Part shown: positions 27,039 through 35,743 of the stretch, piece after piece
Position numbering within the stretch: position 1 is the first letter of the stretch
Layout: every line of letters begins with the position of its first letter
Assembly (NCBI RefSeq): GCF_042680565.1
Contig: NZ_JBHUEJ010000002.1
Location: 1-64,000 of the forward strand
Length of the DNA: 64,000 nucleotides
Direction of reading: 5' to 3'
From: Ottowia flava
Lineage (GTDB): Bacteria > Pseudomonadota > Gammaproteobacteria > Burkholderiales > Burkholderiaceae_C
Notes under the pieces: generated by a model
What the model saw: the letters and a program-made list of their open reading frames with translations, nothing else
Database searches by the model: none
Told to the model about the DNA's origin: nothing
Position numbers and translations under genes: made by a program

Positions 27039-28868
27039 TTGCAGCCGACGAATACTGCTGATCCGACCTATTTCCACAAGGTCGTGGATTGCCAATGGGC
27101 GTGCCCCGCCCACACCCCCGTTCCCGAATACATCCGCTTGATCGCGCAAGGCCGTTACGGCGATGCGTACATGGTCAACTGGGTGTCCAACGTCTTTCCC
27201 GGCATCCTGGGCCGTACGTGCGACCGCCCGTGCGAGCCCGCCTGCCGACGCGGGCGCGTGGAGGAAGAGAACGCCGCCAAGCCCGAACCGGTGGCAATCT
27301 GCCGTCTCAAGCGTGTGGCGGCCGATTTCAAGGAGGACGTCGTTCCGCGCATGCCGCGGTCGGCGCCGTCCAACGGCAAGCGCATCGCGTGCGTGGGCGC
27401 GGGCCCCTCGGCGTTGACGGTTGCGCGCGATCTGGCGCCGCTGGGCTACGAGGTCACGGTGTTCGATGGCGAGCGCAAGGCCGGTGGGTTCATGCACCAG
27501 CAGATTCCGCGCTTTCGCCTGCCCGAAAGCGTGATCGACGAAGAAACCGGCTACGTCTTCGCACTGGGCCCGCAGTTCCGGGCGGGCGAGCGCATCGGGT
27601 CGATGAAGGCATTGCTCGCTGAAGGCTACGACGCCGTGTTTGTCGGCTGCGGCGCGCCGCGCGGGCGCGACCTGGATCTGCCCGGCCGGCAGGAGGCGGC
27701 CAGCCACATCCACATCGGCATCGACTGGCTGGCGTCGGTCTCGTTCGGCCACGTCACGTCGATCGGCAAGCGCGTCATCGTGCTGGGCGGCGGCAACACG
27801 GCGATGGACTGCTGCCGTTCGGCGCGCCGTCTGGGCGGCGAAGACGTCAAGGTCATCGTGCGCTCGGGCTTTGACGAGATGAAGGCCTCGCCCTGGGAAA
27901 AAGAAGACGCCCAGCACGAAGGCATCCCCATCATCAACATGCATGTGCCCAAGGCGTTCGTCCACGAGGGCGATCGCCTGACGGGCATGATGTTTGAAGT
28001 GGTGCGCGCCGAGTACGACGCCAAGGGCAAGCGCAAGCTGGTGCCCACCGGTGAGCCGGACGCCTTCTTCCCGTGCGACGACGTGCTGGTCGCCGTTGGC
28101 CAGGAAAACGCCTTCCCCTGGATCGAGCGCGATGCCGGTATCGAGTTCGACGATTGGGGGCTGCCCGTGCTGGGCGCCGACACCTTCCAGTCGTCGCTGC
28201 CCAACGTCTTCTTCGGTGGCGACGCGGCCTTTGGCCCCAAGAACATCATCACCGCCGTGGCGCACGGCCACGAGGCGGCGGTGTCCATCGACCTCTTCCT
28301 CACCGGCCAGAACGTCGCCGAGCGGCCCGGGCCGCGCACCAACCTGGTGTCGGAAAAGATGGGCATCCACGAATGGGCCTACGACAACGACCCCTCGAAC
28401 GACCTGCGCTACGCCGTGCCGTGGGCCAACGCCGAGAAGGCACTGGCCAGCATCAAAGTGGAGGTGGAACTGGGCTTTGACGCGCGCACCGCACTCAAGG
28501 AGGCCGGCCGCTGCCTGAACTGCGACGTGCAGACCGTGTTCGCGCCCAAGCTGTGCATCGAGTGCGATGGCTGCGTGGACATCTGCCCGATGGATTGCAT
28601 CACCTTCACCGCCAATGCGGACGAGGCCACCCTGCGCAAAGAGCTGAATGCGCCCGCCGAAAACACCGAGCAGGCGCTGTACGTGTCGCCCGAATTGAAG
28701 ACCGGACGCGTGCTGGTCAAGGACGAAGACGTGTGTCTGCACTGCGGCCTGTGCGCCGAGCGCTGCCCGACCGGCGCGTGGGACATGCAGAAGTTTCTGC
28801 TGTGGACGGCAAAGGCCGGGGGCGCTACCAATTCGGTAGCTGGTTGCGCTGATAGGACGCCGATATGA
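27039..28868 (+). CDS. FAD-dependent NAD(P)H oxidoreductase/ferredoxin subunit (KorC-like, GltD-type)
   Basis: A 609-residue iron-sulfur flavoprotein. The N-terminal GltD-type domain has a Cys cluster (CQWACPAHTPVPEY and CDRPCEPACRRG). Two dinucleotide folds follow (CVGAGPSALTVARDLAPLGY near 127 and VLGGGNTAMDCCRSA near 250). The C-terminus has two 4Fe-4S ferredoxin motifs (CIECDGCVDICPMDC and CLHCGLCAERCPTGA). It should pass electrons between the 2-oxoacid oxidoreductase and NAD(P). The start is TTG at 27039, supported by CTAGGAG 8 nt upstream. The stop overlaps the next gene (ATGA), and the C-terminal ATNSVAGCA comes from a hairpin repeat. Confidence 0.82.
   Translation: MQPTNTADPTYFHKVVDCQWACPAHTPVPEYIRLIAQGRYGDAYMVNWVSNVFPGILGRTCDRPCEPACRRGRVEEENAAKPEPVAICRLKRVAADFKEDVVPRMPRSAPSNGKRIACVGAGPSALTVARDLAPLGYEVTVFDGERKAGGFMHQQIPRFRLPESVIDEETGYVFALGPQFRAGERIGSMKALLAEGYDAVFVGCGAPRGRDLDLPGRQEAASHIHIGIDWLASVSFGHVTSIGKRVIVLGGGNTAMDCCRSARRLGGEDVKVIVRSGFDEMKASPWEKEDAQHEGIPIINMHVPKAFVHEGDRLTGMMFEVVRAEYDAKGKRKLVPTGEPDAFFPCDDVLVAVGQENAFPWIERDAGIEFDDWGLPVLGADTFQSSLPNVFFGGDAAFGPKNIITAVAHGHEAAVSIDLFLTGQNVAERPGPRTNLVSEKMGIHEWAYDNDPSNDLRYAVPWANAEKALASIKVEVELGFDARTALKEAGRCLNCDVQTVFAPKLCIECDGCVDICPMDCITFTANADEATLRKELNAPAENTEQALYVSPELKTGRVLVKDEDVCLHCGLCAERCPTGAWDMQKFLLWTAKAGGATNSVAGCADRTPI
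28824..28855 (-). repeat. GCTAT-hairpin repeat, copy 8 (inside the korC-like 3' end)
   Basis: Perfect hairpin GCTACC-AATTC-GGTAGC (28824-28840), then TGGTTGCGC. Both arms differ from other copies in a compensatory way. It encodes the last residues of the KorC-like protein. Confidence 0.75.
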
Positions 28869-30694
28869 AGCAGATTGAAGGCATCAACGACTTCGTTGTC
28901 AAGTTTGCCAACGTCAACGGTTCGGGCTCGGCCAGTGCCAACGAACTGTTCGCCAAGGCGATCCTGCGCATGGGCGTGCCGGTCAGCCCGCGCAACATCT
29001 TCCCGAGCAACATCCAGGGGCTGCCCACCTGGTACGAAGTGCGCGTCAGCGAGAAGGGCTACCTGGGCCGGCGCGGCGGCATCGACCTGATGGTGGCGAT
29101 GAACCCGCAGACCTGGGCGGCCGACCTGGAGGAGATTGAACCCGGCGGCTACCTGTTCTACGACAGCACGCGCCCGCGTCTGCCGTCGGAGTTGCGCGAC
29201 GACATCACCGTCATCGGCATGCCACTGACCGAAATCTGCAACGCCGTCTATTCCGACCCGCGCCAGCGCCAGCTGTTCAAGAACATCGTGTATGTGGGCG
29301 CGCTGTCGGTGCTGCTCGACATGGACGCGCAGGTCGTCGAAGCGCTGCTGGCCGAGCAGTTCAAGGGCAAGGAAAAGCTGATTGCCTCGAACGTGCAGGC
29401 GCTCAAGCTTGGCCGGGACTTCGCCACCGAGCACCTGAGCTTTCCCCTGCCGATCCGCGTACAGCGCGCCCATCGGGTGGGTCAACGCATCTTCGTGGAT
29501 GGCAATACCGCGGCGGGCTTGGGCGCCGTGTACGGCGGTGCCACGGTATGCGCGTGGTACCCGATCACGCCGTCCACGTCGGTGGCCGAGGCGTTCATGG
29601 AGTACTGCGCCGAGTTCCGCGTCGACGCCGAGGGGCGCCACAACTACGCCATCGTGCAGGGCGAGGATGAGCTCGCTTCGATTGGCATCGTCGTTGGCGC
29701 GGGCTGGAACGGCTCGCGCGCTTTCACGGCGACGTCCGGCCCCGGCATCTCGCTGATGACCGAATTCATCGGGCTGGCCTACTTTGCCGAGATCCCCATC
29801 ACGCTGGTGAACGTGCAGCGCGGCGGCCCGTCCACCGGCATGCCGACGCGCACCCAGCAGGCCGACGTGCTGGCCTGCGCCTACGCGTCGCACGGTGACA
29901 CCAAGCACGTCTTGCTGTTCCCTGAAGACCCGCGCGAATGCTTCGAGCACACGGCCACCGCGTTGGACCTGGCCGACCGCCTGCAGACGCCCGTGTTCGT
30001 CATGACCGACCTCGACATCGGCATGAACCAGCGCCTGTGCGAGCCTTTCACGTGGGACGACGCGCGCGACTACGACCGCGGCAAGGTCATGACCGCCGAA
30101 GACCTGGAGCACAAGGACTTCGGCCGCTACAAGGACGTGGACGGCGACGGCATTCCCTGGCGCACGCTGCCCGGCACGCACCCCACGCGCGGCAGCTACT
30201 TCACGCGCGGCACCACGCGCGATGCCTATGCCCGCTATTCCGAGCGCGGGCCGGATTACGTCTACAACGTGCAGCGCCTGTTGGCCAAGTTCGCCACCGC
30301 CGCCGCGCTGGTGCCGCAGCCGGTGCCGCGCCCGGCGGCCAAGCGCACGCGGTTGGGCGTGATTTTTTATGGCTCCACCAGCCCAGCCATGCACGAGGCG
30401 CTGGATGTACTGTCGGGCCACGGCATTCATGTCGATGCATTGCGCCTGTGCGCGTTTCCGTTCCCCGACAGCGTCAAGGAGTTCATCGACGCGCACGAAA
30501 CCGTGTTCGTGGTCGAGCAGAATCGCGACGCGCAATTGCGCAGCCTGCTGGTGAACGAGTTGGAAATCAACCCCGCCAAGCTGTGCAAGGTGCTGCATTA
30601 CGATGGCACGCCGATCACCGCGCGCTTCATCACGCAATTCATCACCGACCACGTGCACGAAGCCGTCGTGGCGCCGGTCGACAGCAAGTTCTGA
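28865..30694 (+). CDS. korA: 2-oxoacid:acceptor oxidoreductase alpha (fused gamma-alpha) subunit
   Basis: A 609-residue subunit. The gamma domain comes first (about 10-190; VNGSGSASANELFAKAILRMG and RRGGIDLMVAMNPQT). The alpha pyrimidine-binding domain follows (AWYPITPSTSVAEAFMEYCA near 235, GEDELASIGIVVGAGWNGSR, ATSGPGISLMTEFIGLAYFA). It catalyses thiamine-diphosphate-dependent oxidative decarboxylation of a 2-oxoacid together with the beta subunit. The 2-oxoglutarate type is favoured by analogy with betaproteobacterial KorAB systems that have an NAD(P)-reducing FAD subunit. It is ATGA-coupled to the KorC-like gene. Confidence 0.88.
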   Translation: MKQIEGINDFVVKFANVNGSGSASANELFAKAILRMGVPVSPRNIFPSNIQGLPTWYEVRVSEKGYLGRRGGIDLMVAMNPQTWAADLEEIEPGGYLFYDSTRPRLPSELRDDITVIGMPLTEICNAVYSDPRQRQLFKNIVYVGALSVLLDMDAQVVEALLAEQFKGKEKLIASNVQALKLGRDFATEHLSFPLPIRVQRAHRVGQRIFVDGNTAAGLGAVYGGATVCAWYPITPSTSVAEAFMEYCAEFRVDAEGRHNYAIVQGEDELASIGIVVGAGWNGSRAFTATSGPGISLMTEFIGLAYFAEIPITLVNVQRGGPSTGMPTRTQQADVLACAYASHGDTKHVLLFPEDPRECFEHTATALDLADRLQTPVFVMTDLDIGMNQRLCEPFTWDDARDYDRGKVMTAEDLEHKDFGRYKDVDGDGIPWRTLPGTHPTRGSYFTRGTTRDAYARYSERGPDYVYNVQRLLAKFATAAALVPQPVPRPAAKRTRLGVIFYGSTSPAMHEALDVLSGHGIHVDALRLCAFPFPDSVKEFIDAHETVFVVEQNRDAQLRSLLVNELEINPAKLCKVLHYDGTPITARFITQFITDHVHEAVVAPVDSKF

Positions 30695-30701
30695 GGCCGT
30701 C

Positions 30702-31757
30702 ATGACCTACATCGCCAAACCCCGCCTGCACCACCCGTCGCTGGGCAAGAACAAGGTCGGCTACACGCGGCGCGACTACGAAGGCAAGGTGTCCACGCTG
30801 TGCGCCGGCTGCGGGCACGACTCGATCTCGGCCGCCATCATCCAGGCCTGCTGGGAGATGGACATCGAGCCGCACCGCGTGGCCAAGCTCTCGGGCATCG
30901 GCTGCTCGTCCAAGACGCCCGACTACTTTTTGGGCGCCAGCCACGGCTTCAACACCGTGCACGGGCGCATGCCCAGCGTGCTGACGGGCGCCAACCTGGC
31001 CAACCGCGACCTGCTGTACCTGGGTGTGTCGGGCGACGGCGATTCGGCTTCCATTGGCCTGGGCCAGTTCGCGCACGCCATGCGGCGCAACGTCAACATG
31101 GTCTACATCGTCGAGAACAACGGTGTGTACGGCCTGACCAAGGGCCAGTTCTCGGCCACCGCCGACAAGGGGAGCCAAAGCAAGAAAGGCGTGGTCAACG
31201 CCGACAGCCCGGTTGATCTGGTGGGGCTGGCGATGCAGCTGGGCGCCAGCTTCGTCGCGCGCAGCTTCTCGGGCGACAAGGAGCAGATGGTGCCGCTGAT
31301 CAAGGCGGCCATGGGCCACGGCGGCGCGGCCTTCATCGACATCATCAGTCCCTGCGTGACCTTCAACAACCACGCAGGTTCCACCCGCAGCTACGACTGG
31401 GTGCGCGAGCACAACGAGGCCGTCAGCGGCATCGACTTCATCAGCCCGCGCGATGAAATCACGGCCACCATCGCCCCGGGCGCCGTGGTGGATGTCGAAC
31501 AACACGATGGCACCGTACTGCGCCTGCGCAAGCTGCACACCGACTACGACCCGACCGACCGCGTCGCGGCCATGAGCTACATGCACGCTCGCGCGGCCGA
31601 GGGTGAGCTCGTCACCGGCCTGCTGTACGTCGAAGACGAGGCGGGCGACCTGCACACGGCGCAAAACACCAGCAGCCGGCCCCTGAACAGCCTGGGTCGC
31701 ACCGACCTGTGCCCTGGCACCGCCGCGCTGGACCAGTTGAACGCCAGCTTTCGCTGA
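30702..31757 (+). CDS. korB: 2-oxoacid:acceptor oxidoreductase beta subunit
   Basis: A 351-residue thiamine-diphosphate-binding subunit. The Fe-S motif is LCAGCGHDSI (near 36), then LSGIGCSSKTPDYFLGASHG, and the ThDP motif GVSGDGDSASIGLGQFAHAM through NNGVYGLTKGQ (about 108-146). The SGIGCSS and SPCVTFNNH segments are standard for the family. It starts 7 nt after korA, and the three genes form one operon. Confidence 0.9.
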   Translation: MTYIAKPRLHHPSLGKNKVGYTRRDYEGKVSTLCAGCGHDSISAAIIQACWEMDIEPHRVAKLSGIGCSSKTPDYFLGASHGFNTVHGRMPSVLTGANLANRDLLYLGVSGDGDSASIGLGQFAHAMRRNVNMVYIVENNGVYGLTKGQFSATADKGSQSKKGVVNADSPVDLVGLAMQLGASFVARSFSGDKEQMVPLIKAAMGHGGAAFIDIISPCVTFNNHAGSTRSYDWVREHNEAVSGIDFISPRDEITATIAPGAVVDVEQHDGTVLRLRKLHTDYDPTDRVAAMSYMHARAAEGELVTGLLYVEDEAGDLHTAQNTSSRPLNSLGRTDLCPGTAALDQLNASFR

Positions 31758-32183
31758 GCTTCGCCGACCGCCGGCGGCGCGGACCGACCGGCTTAAACCC
31801 GTGCGCTGACGGGCGAGCGCACGGCTTGCCGCTGCGGGAGGCGCATGCCGACCTGTCTGCGCTCACCGCGCTCGCGCTGAGGCGCTGGCGGCCACCAGCT
31901 TGGCTCGCGGTGGCCTGGATTTGAAGCAAATGAGGCGATAGCCCTACATTAGTCAATGCGAGGCGCTCCTTTATTGAGAGCAAACGCCGGCGAACACGGC
32001 CAGGCCGTCAGCCCGGACGGCCTCCGCCACCACGCTGCGCCGGACGATCCGCGGGCCAAGCGCACCTCTGTGTGACTGCATGTCCGCGCGTCGTGGGAAC
32101 GCGGCGCGGTCTGGGGCGCACGCTATCGGTCGGTTGTCACATAGCTGAAAACCCTGATTTCAGCGTGCCTACGCAGATTTCGC
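31758..32183. other. Intergenic region between korB and marR
   Basis: About 430 bp without a convincing gene. It holds a hairpin GTGCGCT-8 nt-AGCGCAC at 31801-31822, with no T-tract, that could slow or end the kor transcript. A degenerate hairpin repeat copy (31938-31978) follows. The right end leads into the MarR operator. Confidence 0.5.
31938..31978 (+). repeat. GCTAT-hairpin repeat, copy 9 (degenerate)
   Basis: Begins ATAGCCCTACATT with AATGCG downstream, but the hairpin arms are largely lost. It lies in the korB-marR intergenic region. Confidence 0.45.
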
Positions 32184-32213
32184 TTGGTCAATGTTTGCCT
32201 AGGCAAATAAAAT
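32184..32213 (+). promoter_or_regulatory. Putative marR-pump promoter with embedded MarR operator
   Basis: A -35-like TTGGTC (32184), 18-nt spacer and a -10-like TAAAAT (32208-32213). The spacer holds a perfect 14-bp palindrome TTTGCCTAGGCAAA (32194-32207) of the type bound by MarR-family repressors. Binding would occlude RNA polymerase, so the MarR gene and the efflux genes behind it would be autorepressed. Confidence 0.65.
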
Positions 32214-32257
32214 CGCGCCCCTCAATTGCCCACTCCAGTTCTGGTATTCCTGCCACC

Positions 32258-32767
32258 ATGGATTCGCGTGTTCCCAAAGACGGGTCATCACCCGTGGCCA
32301 AAACCTACTACGTTGCCGGCGAATGCCGACCGGAAGACGGTTTGCTGCTGTTGCTGCGCCATGCGCAACTGGCCATCGCCCAGCGCGTGGCGGACGAAAC
32401 GGCGCTGGGCGGCTCCACCATTCCGCAGTGGTTACCGCTGCACAAGGTCCACTGCGGCCAGGCCAATACGGTGGCGGATTTGGCGCGCAAGTGCACCGTC
32501 GATGCGGGGTCGATGACCCGCTTGCTCGACCGGCTGGAAAACAAGGGGTTGTGCCGCCGCGTGCGGTCCGAAACCGACCGGCGTGTTGTCCACATCGAGC
32601 TGACGCCTGAGGGCGAAGAAGTCGCGCGCAGCGTGCCGGCGGTGTTGAGCCGCGTCTACAACGCCGCGCTGCGCGACTTTACCCATGACGAATGGCACCA
32701 ATTGCAGGACTTCCTGCGCCGGCTGCGCACCAACGCCGAGCAGGCGCCGAACCAGGAGACGCCATGA
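32258..32767 (+). CDS. MarR-family transcriptional repressor
   Basis: A 169-residue winged-helix regulator. The DNA-binding region includes HCGQANTVADLARKCTVDAGSMTRLLDRLENKGL, and the wing RRVRSETDRRVVHIELTPEG is the MarR signature. The ATG at 32258 is the most upstream start that keeps the operator outside the gene. Its TGA overlaps the outer membrane factor start (ATGA). By family, it should release the operator when an aromatic or hydrophobic compound binds. Confidence 0.92.
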   Translation: MDSRVPKDGSSPVAKTYYVAGECRPEDGLLLLLRHAQLAIAQRVADETALGGSTIPQWLPLHKVHCGQANTVADLARKCTVDAGSMTRLLDRLENKGLCRRVRSETDRRVVHIELTPEGEEVARSVPAVLSRVYNAALRDFTHDEWHQLQDFLRRLRTNAEQAPNQETP

Positions 32768-34221
32768 ATTCTCGTCCAGCAATGCACCTCTCGACAGCGG
32801 CCGCACTGGCGGCGCTGCTGCTGGCCGGTTGCGCCAACATGCAGGGCATCGACACCACGGCGCAACTGCGCGACGCATCCACGCTCGGCCTGGCCGCGCC
32901 GGTCGAAGCGCTCAGCCCCGCGCCGGATTGGTGGACCGCGCTGGGCGACCCGCAGCTGGACCGCGTGGTGGGCGAGGCGCTGGCCGGCAACCCCAACTTG
33001 CGTGTGGCCGCGGCGCGTGTGACCAAGGCGCGCGCAGCGCAGGCGATCGCCGAATCGGCCTACGCGCCGCAAGTCAACGGCGCCGTCGACATCAACCGCC
33101 AGAGCTTTTCCAGCAACTACATCTACCCGCCGCCGCTGGGCGGGTCGACCCAGACGCTGGGCAACCTGCAGATCAACGGCGGTTGGGAGATCGACTTCTT
33201 CGGCAAGCACGAGGGCAGCCTGAACTCGGCCATCGGCCAGTTGCACGCGGCCGAGGCCGAGGCCGATGCCGCGCGTGTGCTGCTGGCGACCAACGTGGTG
33301 CGCGCCTACGTCAAATGGGCGGCGCTGAACGACCAGTACACGGTGGCCGGGCGGGCGTTGTCCCAACGGCAGGAAATGCTCAAGCTGGTCGAAGACCGCG
33401 TGCGCGCCGGTCTGGACAACCAGCTGCAGATGCGCCAGAACGAGACCGGGCGCGCCGATTCGCGCACCCAGATGAGCGCGTACGAGCAGCAGCAAGACGC
33501 CGCCCGCAACGCGCTGGCCGCGCTGCTGGGCCAGCCGTACCTGGACGCGGCCGTGCAGCCGCCGCGCCTGTCGCAATTCAAGACCCTGGCCGTGCCGCAG
33601 CAGATGGATGCCAACTGGCTGGCGCGCCGCGCGGACATCGTCGCCGCGCGCTGGCGCGTGGAGGCGGCGCGCGGTGAAGTGCAGGTGGCCAAGTCGCAGT
33701 TCTATCCCAACATCAACCTGGCGGCCTTCATCGGCTTTCAAAGCATCGGCCTGGGCAACCTGCTCAAGGGCGACAGCTTCCAGTGGGGCGTGGGTCCGGC
33801 GATCCGCCTGCCGATCTTCGAGGCTGGCCGGCTGCGCGCCAACCTGAGCGCCAAGACTGCCGACGTCGATGCCGCCATCGAAACCTACAACGCCACCGTG
33901 ATCGACGCCATGCGCGACGCCGCCGACCAGTCGCAGGCCGTGCGCGCCGTCGATCGCCAGCGCAGCGAACAGGCCGTGGCGCTGCGCTCGGCCGAAGGCG
34001 CCTACGACATCGCACTGCGCCGTTACAAGGGCGGCCTCGGCACGTACCTGGACGTGCTGACGGCCGAAACCGCTGTGCTGGCCCAGCGCCGCGCCCGCGT
34101 CGACCTGGAAGCCCGCGCGTTCGACGCGCAGATCGGCCTGGCGCAGGCCATGGGTGGGGGCTGGCAGCCGTCGCCCGAGCTGACGCCGCCGATGGCGCAG
34201 ACGGCCAGCGCGCAACCCTGA
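32764..34221 (+). CDS. NodT-family RND/MFS outer membrane lipoprotein
   Basis: A 485-residue efflux outer membrane factor with a lipoprotein signal (ALLLAGCANMQG). The TolC-like repeats include DWWTALGDPQLDRVVGEALAGNPNL, EIDFFGKHEGSLNSAIGQLHAAEAEADA and RRYKGGLGTYLDVLTAET, the NodT/OprM subfamily hallmarks. It is the channel for the EmrAB pump that follows and is coupled to marR by an ATGA overlap. Confidence 0.93.
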   Translation: MNSRPAMHLSTAAALAALLLAGCANMQGIDTTAQLRDASTLGLAAPVEALSPAPDWWTALGDPQLDRVVGEALAGNPNLRVAAARVTKARAAQAIAESAYAPQVNGAVDINRQSFSSNYIYPPPLGGSTQTLGNLQINGGWEIDFFGKHEGSLNSAIGQLHAAEAEADAARVLLATNVVRAYVKWAALNDQYTVAGRALSQRQEMLKLVEDRVRAGLDNQLQMRQNETGRADSRTQMSAYEQQQDAARNALAALLGQPYLDAAVQPPRLSQFKTLAVPQQMDANWLARRADIVAARWRVEAARGEVQVAKSQFYPNINLAAFIGFQSIGLGNLLKGDSFQWGVGPAIRLPIFEAGRLRANLSAKTADVDAAIETYNATVIDAMRDAADQSQAVRAVDRQRSEQAVALRSAEGAYDIALRRYKGGLGTYLDVLTAETAVLAQRRARVDLEARAFDAQIGLAQAMGGGWQPSPELTPPMAQTASAQP

Positions 34222-34271
34222 CGCAACGCATGCGCCGCCGTTCCGAACCGAATTCGTCTCCTCCAAAAACC

Positions 34272-35666
34272 ATGTCAAACATCGACCAAACGCCTGTCAC
34301 ACCTGCGCAACCAGCTCCTGAAAGCGCAGCAGTTCAGGTCGACGAAACCCCCCGCTCGCGCGGTATGAACCCCAAGCGCAAGCGCGCGTTGCTGCTGCTG
34401 ACCACGGTGGTCGTGCTGGGCGGTCTGGCCTGGGGCGTGTACGACTGGCTGGTGCTCAGCCATTTCGAGGACACCGACAACGCCTACGTGCAGGGCAACG
34501 TCATTCAGATCACGCCGCAGGTCGGCGGCACGGTGACGGCGATCATGGCCGACGAGACCGACCGCGTTGAAGCCGGCCAACCGCTGGTCAAGCTGGACGC
34601 GGCCGACGCCAACGTCGCCTTGTCGCAGGCCGAGGCCGCGCTGGGCCAGGCGGTGCGCCAGGTGCGCACGCTGTACGTCAACAACGCGGGTCTGGCCGCG
34701 CAGGTGCGCCTGCGCGAGGCCGACGTTGCCAAGGCCCGCAGCCAGCTGGCGACCGCGCAGCAGGACCTGGGCCGGCGCCAGGCGTTGACGCAGGGCGGCG
34801 CTGTGTCGGGCGAAGAACTAGCGCATGCGCGTGCGCAGGTCACCAGCGCCCAGACGGCGGTGGAGGCCGCTCAGGCCGCCGTGGTGGCCGCGCGCGAACA
34901 ACTCAGCAGCAACCGCGCGCTCACCGATGGCACACCGATCGAGCAGCACCCCAGCGTGCAGGCCGCCGCTGCCAAGGTGCGCGAAGCCTGGATCGCCGCG
35001 CACCGCATGACGCTGCCGGCGCCCGTGTCCGGCTACGTCAGCAAGCGCAACGTGCAGCTGGGCCAGCGCGTGGCGCCGGGCGCGCCGCTGATGGCGGTGG
35101 TACCGCTGGACGCGCTGTGGGTCGATGCCAACTTCAAGGAAAACCAGCTGCGCAACCTGCGCGTGGGCCAGCCCGTCAAGCTGGTGGCCGACGCCTATGG
35201 CAGCAAGGTCGTGTACGACGGCAAGGTCGCGGGCTTGGGTATCGCGACCGGCGCAGCGTCGGCGCTGCTGCCGGCGCAGAACGCCACCGGCAACTGGATC
35301 AAGGTGGTGCAGCGCGTGCCGGTGCGCGTCACGCTGGACCCGGCTCAGCTGAAGTCGCACCCGCTGCGCGTCGGCCTGTCGATGGAAGCCAAGGTCGACA
35401 TCGCCGACCAGAGCGGGGCCGATCTGGCGTCTGCAGCGCGCACGGGCGACGCCGCCCGCACGCAAGTCTTTGCTGAAGCCGACAGGGGTGCAGACGAGCG
35501 CGTGCACACCATCATTGCGCAGAACATGGGCCGCACGCTGTCACCAGAGCAGCCCACAGCGGCCAGCGGCGCTGCGTCGGCTGCTGCGCCCGCGGGCCCG
35601 GTCAGCGCCCACCGTGCAGCGGCCGAGCGCCACGCGGGTCAGGCGCGCACTGGTCGCGATGGCTGA
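34272..35666 (+). CDS. emrA: EmrA-like HlyD-family adaptor
   Basis: A 464-residue membrane-fusion protein. It has a cytoplasmic N-terminus, one membrane helix (ALLLLTTVVVLGGLAWGVYD, about 38-57), then SHFEDTDNAYVQGNVIQITPQVGGTV and the second lipoyl half APVSGYVSKRNVQLGQRVAPG, as in EmrA. The last 50 or so residues are Ala-rich and less conserved. An in-frame ATG at 34230 exists, but the one at 34272 sits closer to the domain start. Confidence 0.93.
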   Translation: MSNIDQTPVTPAQPAPESAAVQVDETPRSRGMNPKRKRALLLLTTVVVLGGLAWGVYDWLVLSHFEDTDNAYVQGNVIQITPQVGGTVTAIMADETDRVEAGQPLVKLDAADANVALSQAEAALGQAVRQVRTLYVNNAGLAAQVRLREADVAKARSQLATAQQDLGRRQALTQGGAVSGEELAHARAQVTSAQTAVEAAQAAVVAAREQLSSNRALTDGTPIEQHPSVQAAAAKVREAWIAAHRMTLPAPVSGYVSKRNVQLGQRVAPGAPLMAVVPLDALWVDANFKENQLRNLRVGQPVKLVADAYGSKVVYDGKVAGLGIATGAASALLPAQNATGNWIKVVQRVPVRVTLDPAQLKSHPLRVGLSMEAKVDIADQSGADLASAARTGDAARTQVFAEADRGADERVHTIIAQNMGRTLSPEQPTAASGAASAAAPAGPVSAHRAAAERHAGQARTGRDG

Positions 35667-35683
35667 GAGTTGTCTGCGAACAC

Positions 35684-35715
35684 GCTTCTAATTTGATAGC
35701 TGCCTGCGCTGATCA
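35684..35715 (-). repeat. GCTAT-hairpin repeat, copy 10
   Basis: TTTGATAGCTGCCTGCGC with a degenerate left arm (GCTTCT). It lies in the 77-nt gap between emrA and emrB. Confidence 0.6.
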
Positions 35716-35743
35716 GGTCTGCGTTTGAAACGGATTTAGTCCC

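Noticed and set aside
28409..30703. A 764-codon open frame on the minus strand
   Set aside because: It is antisense to korA, whose domain motifs are complete.
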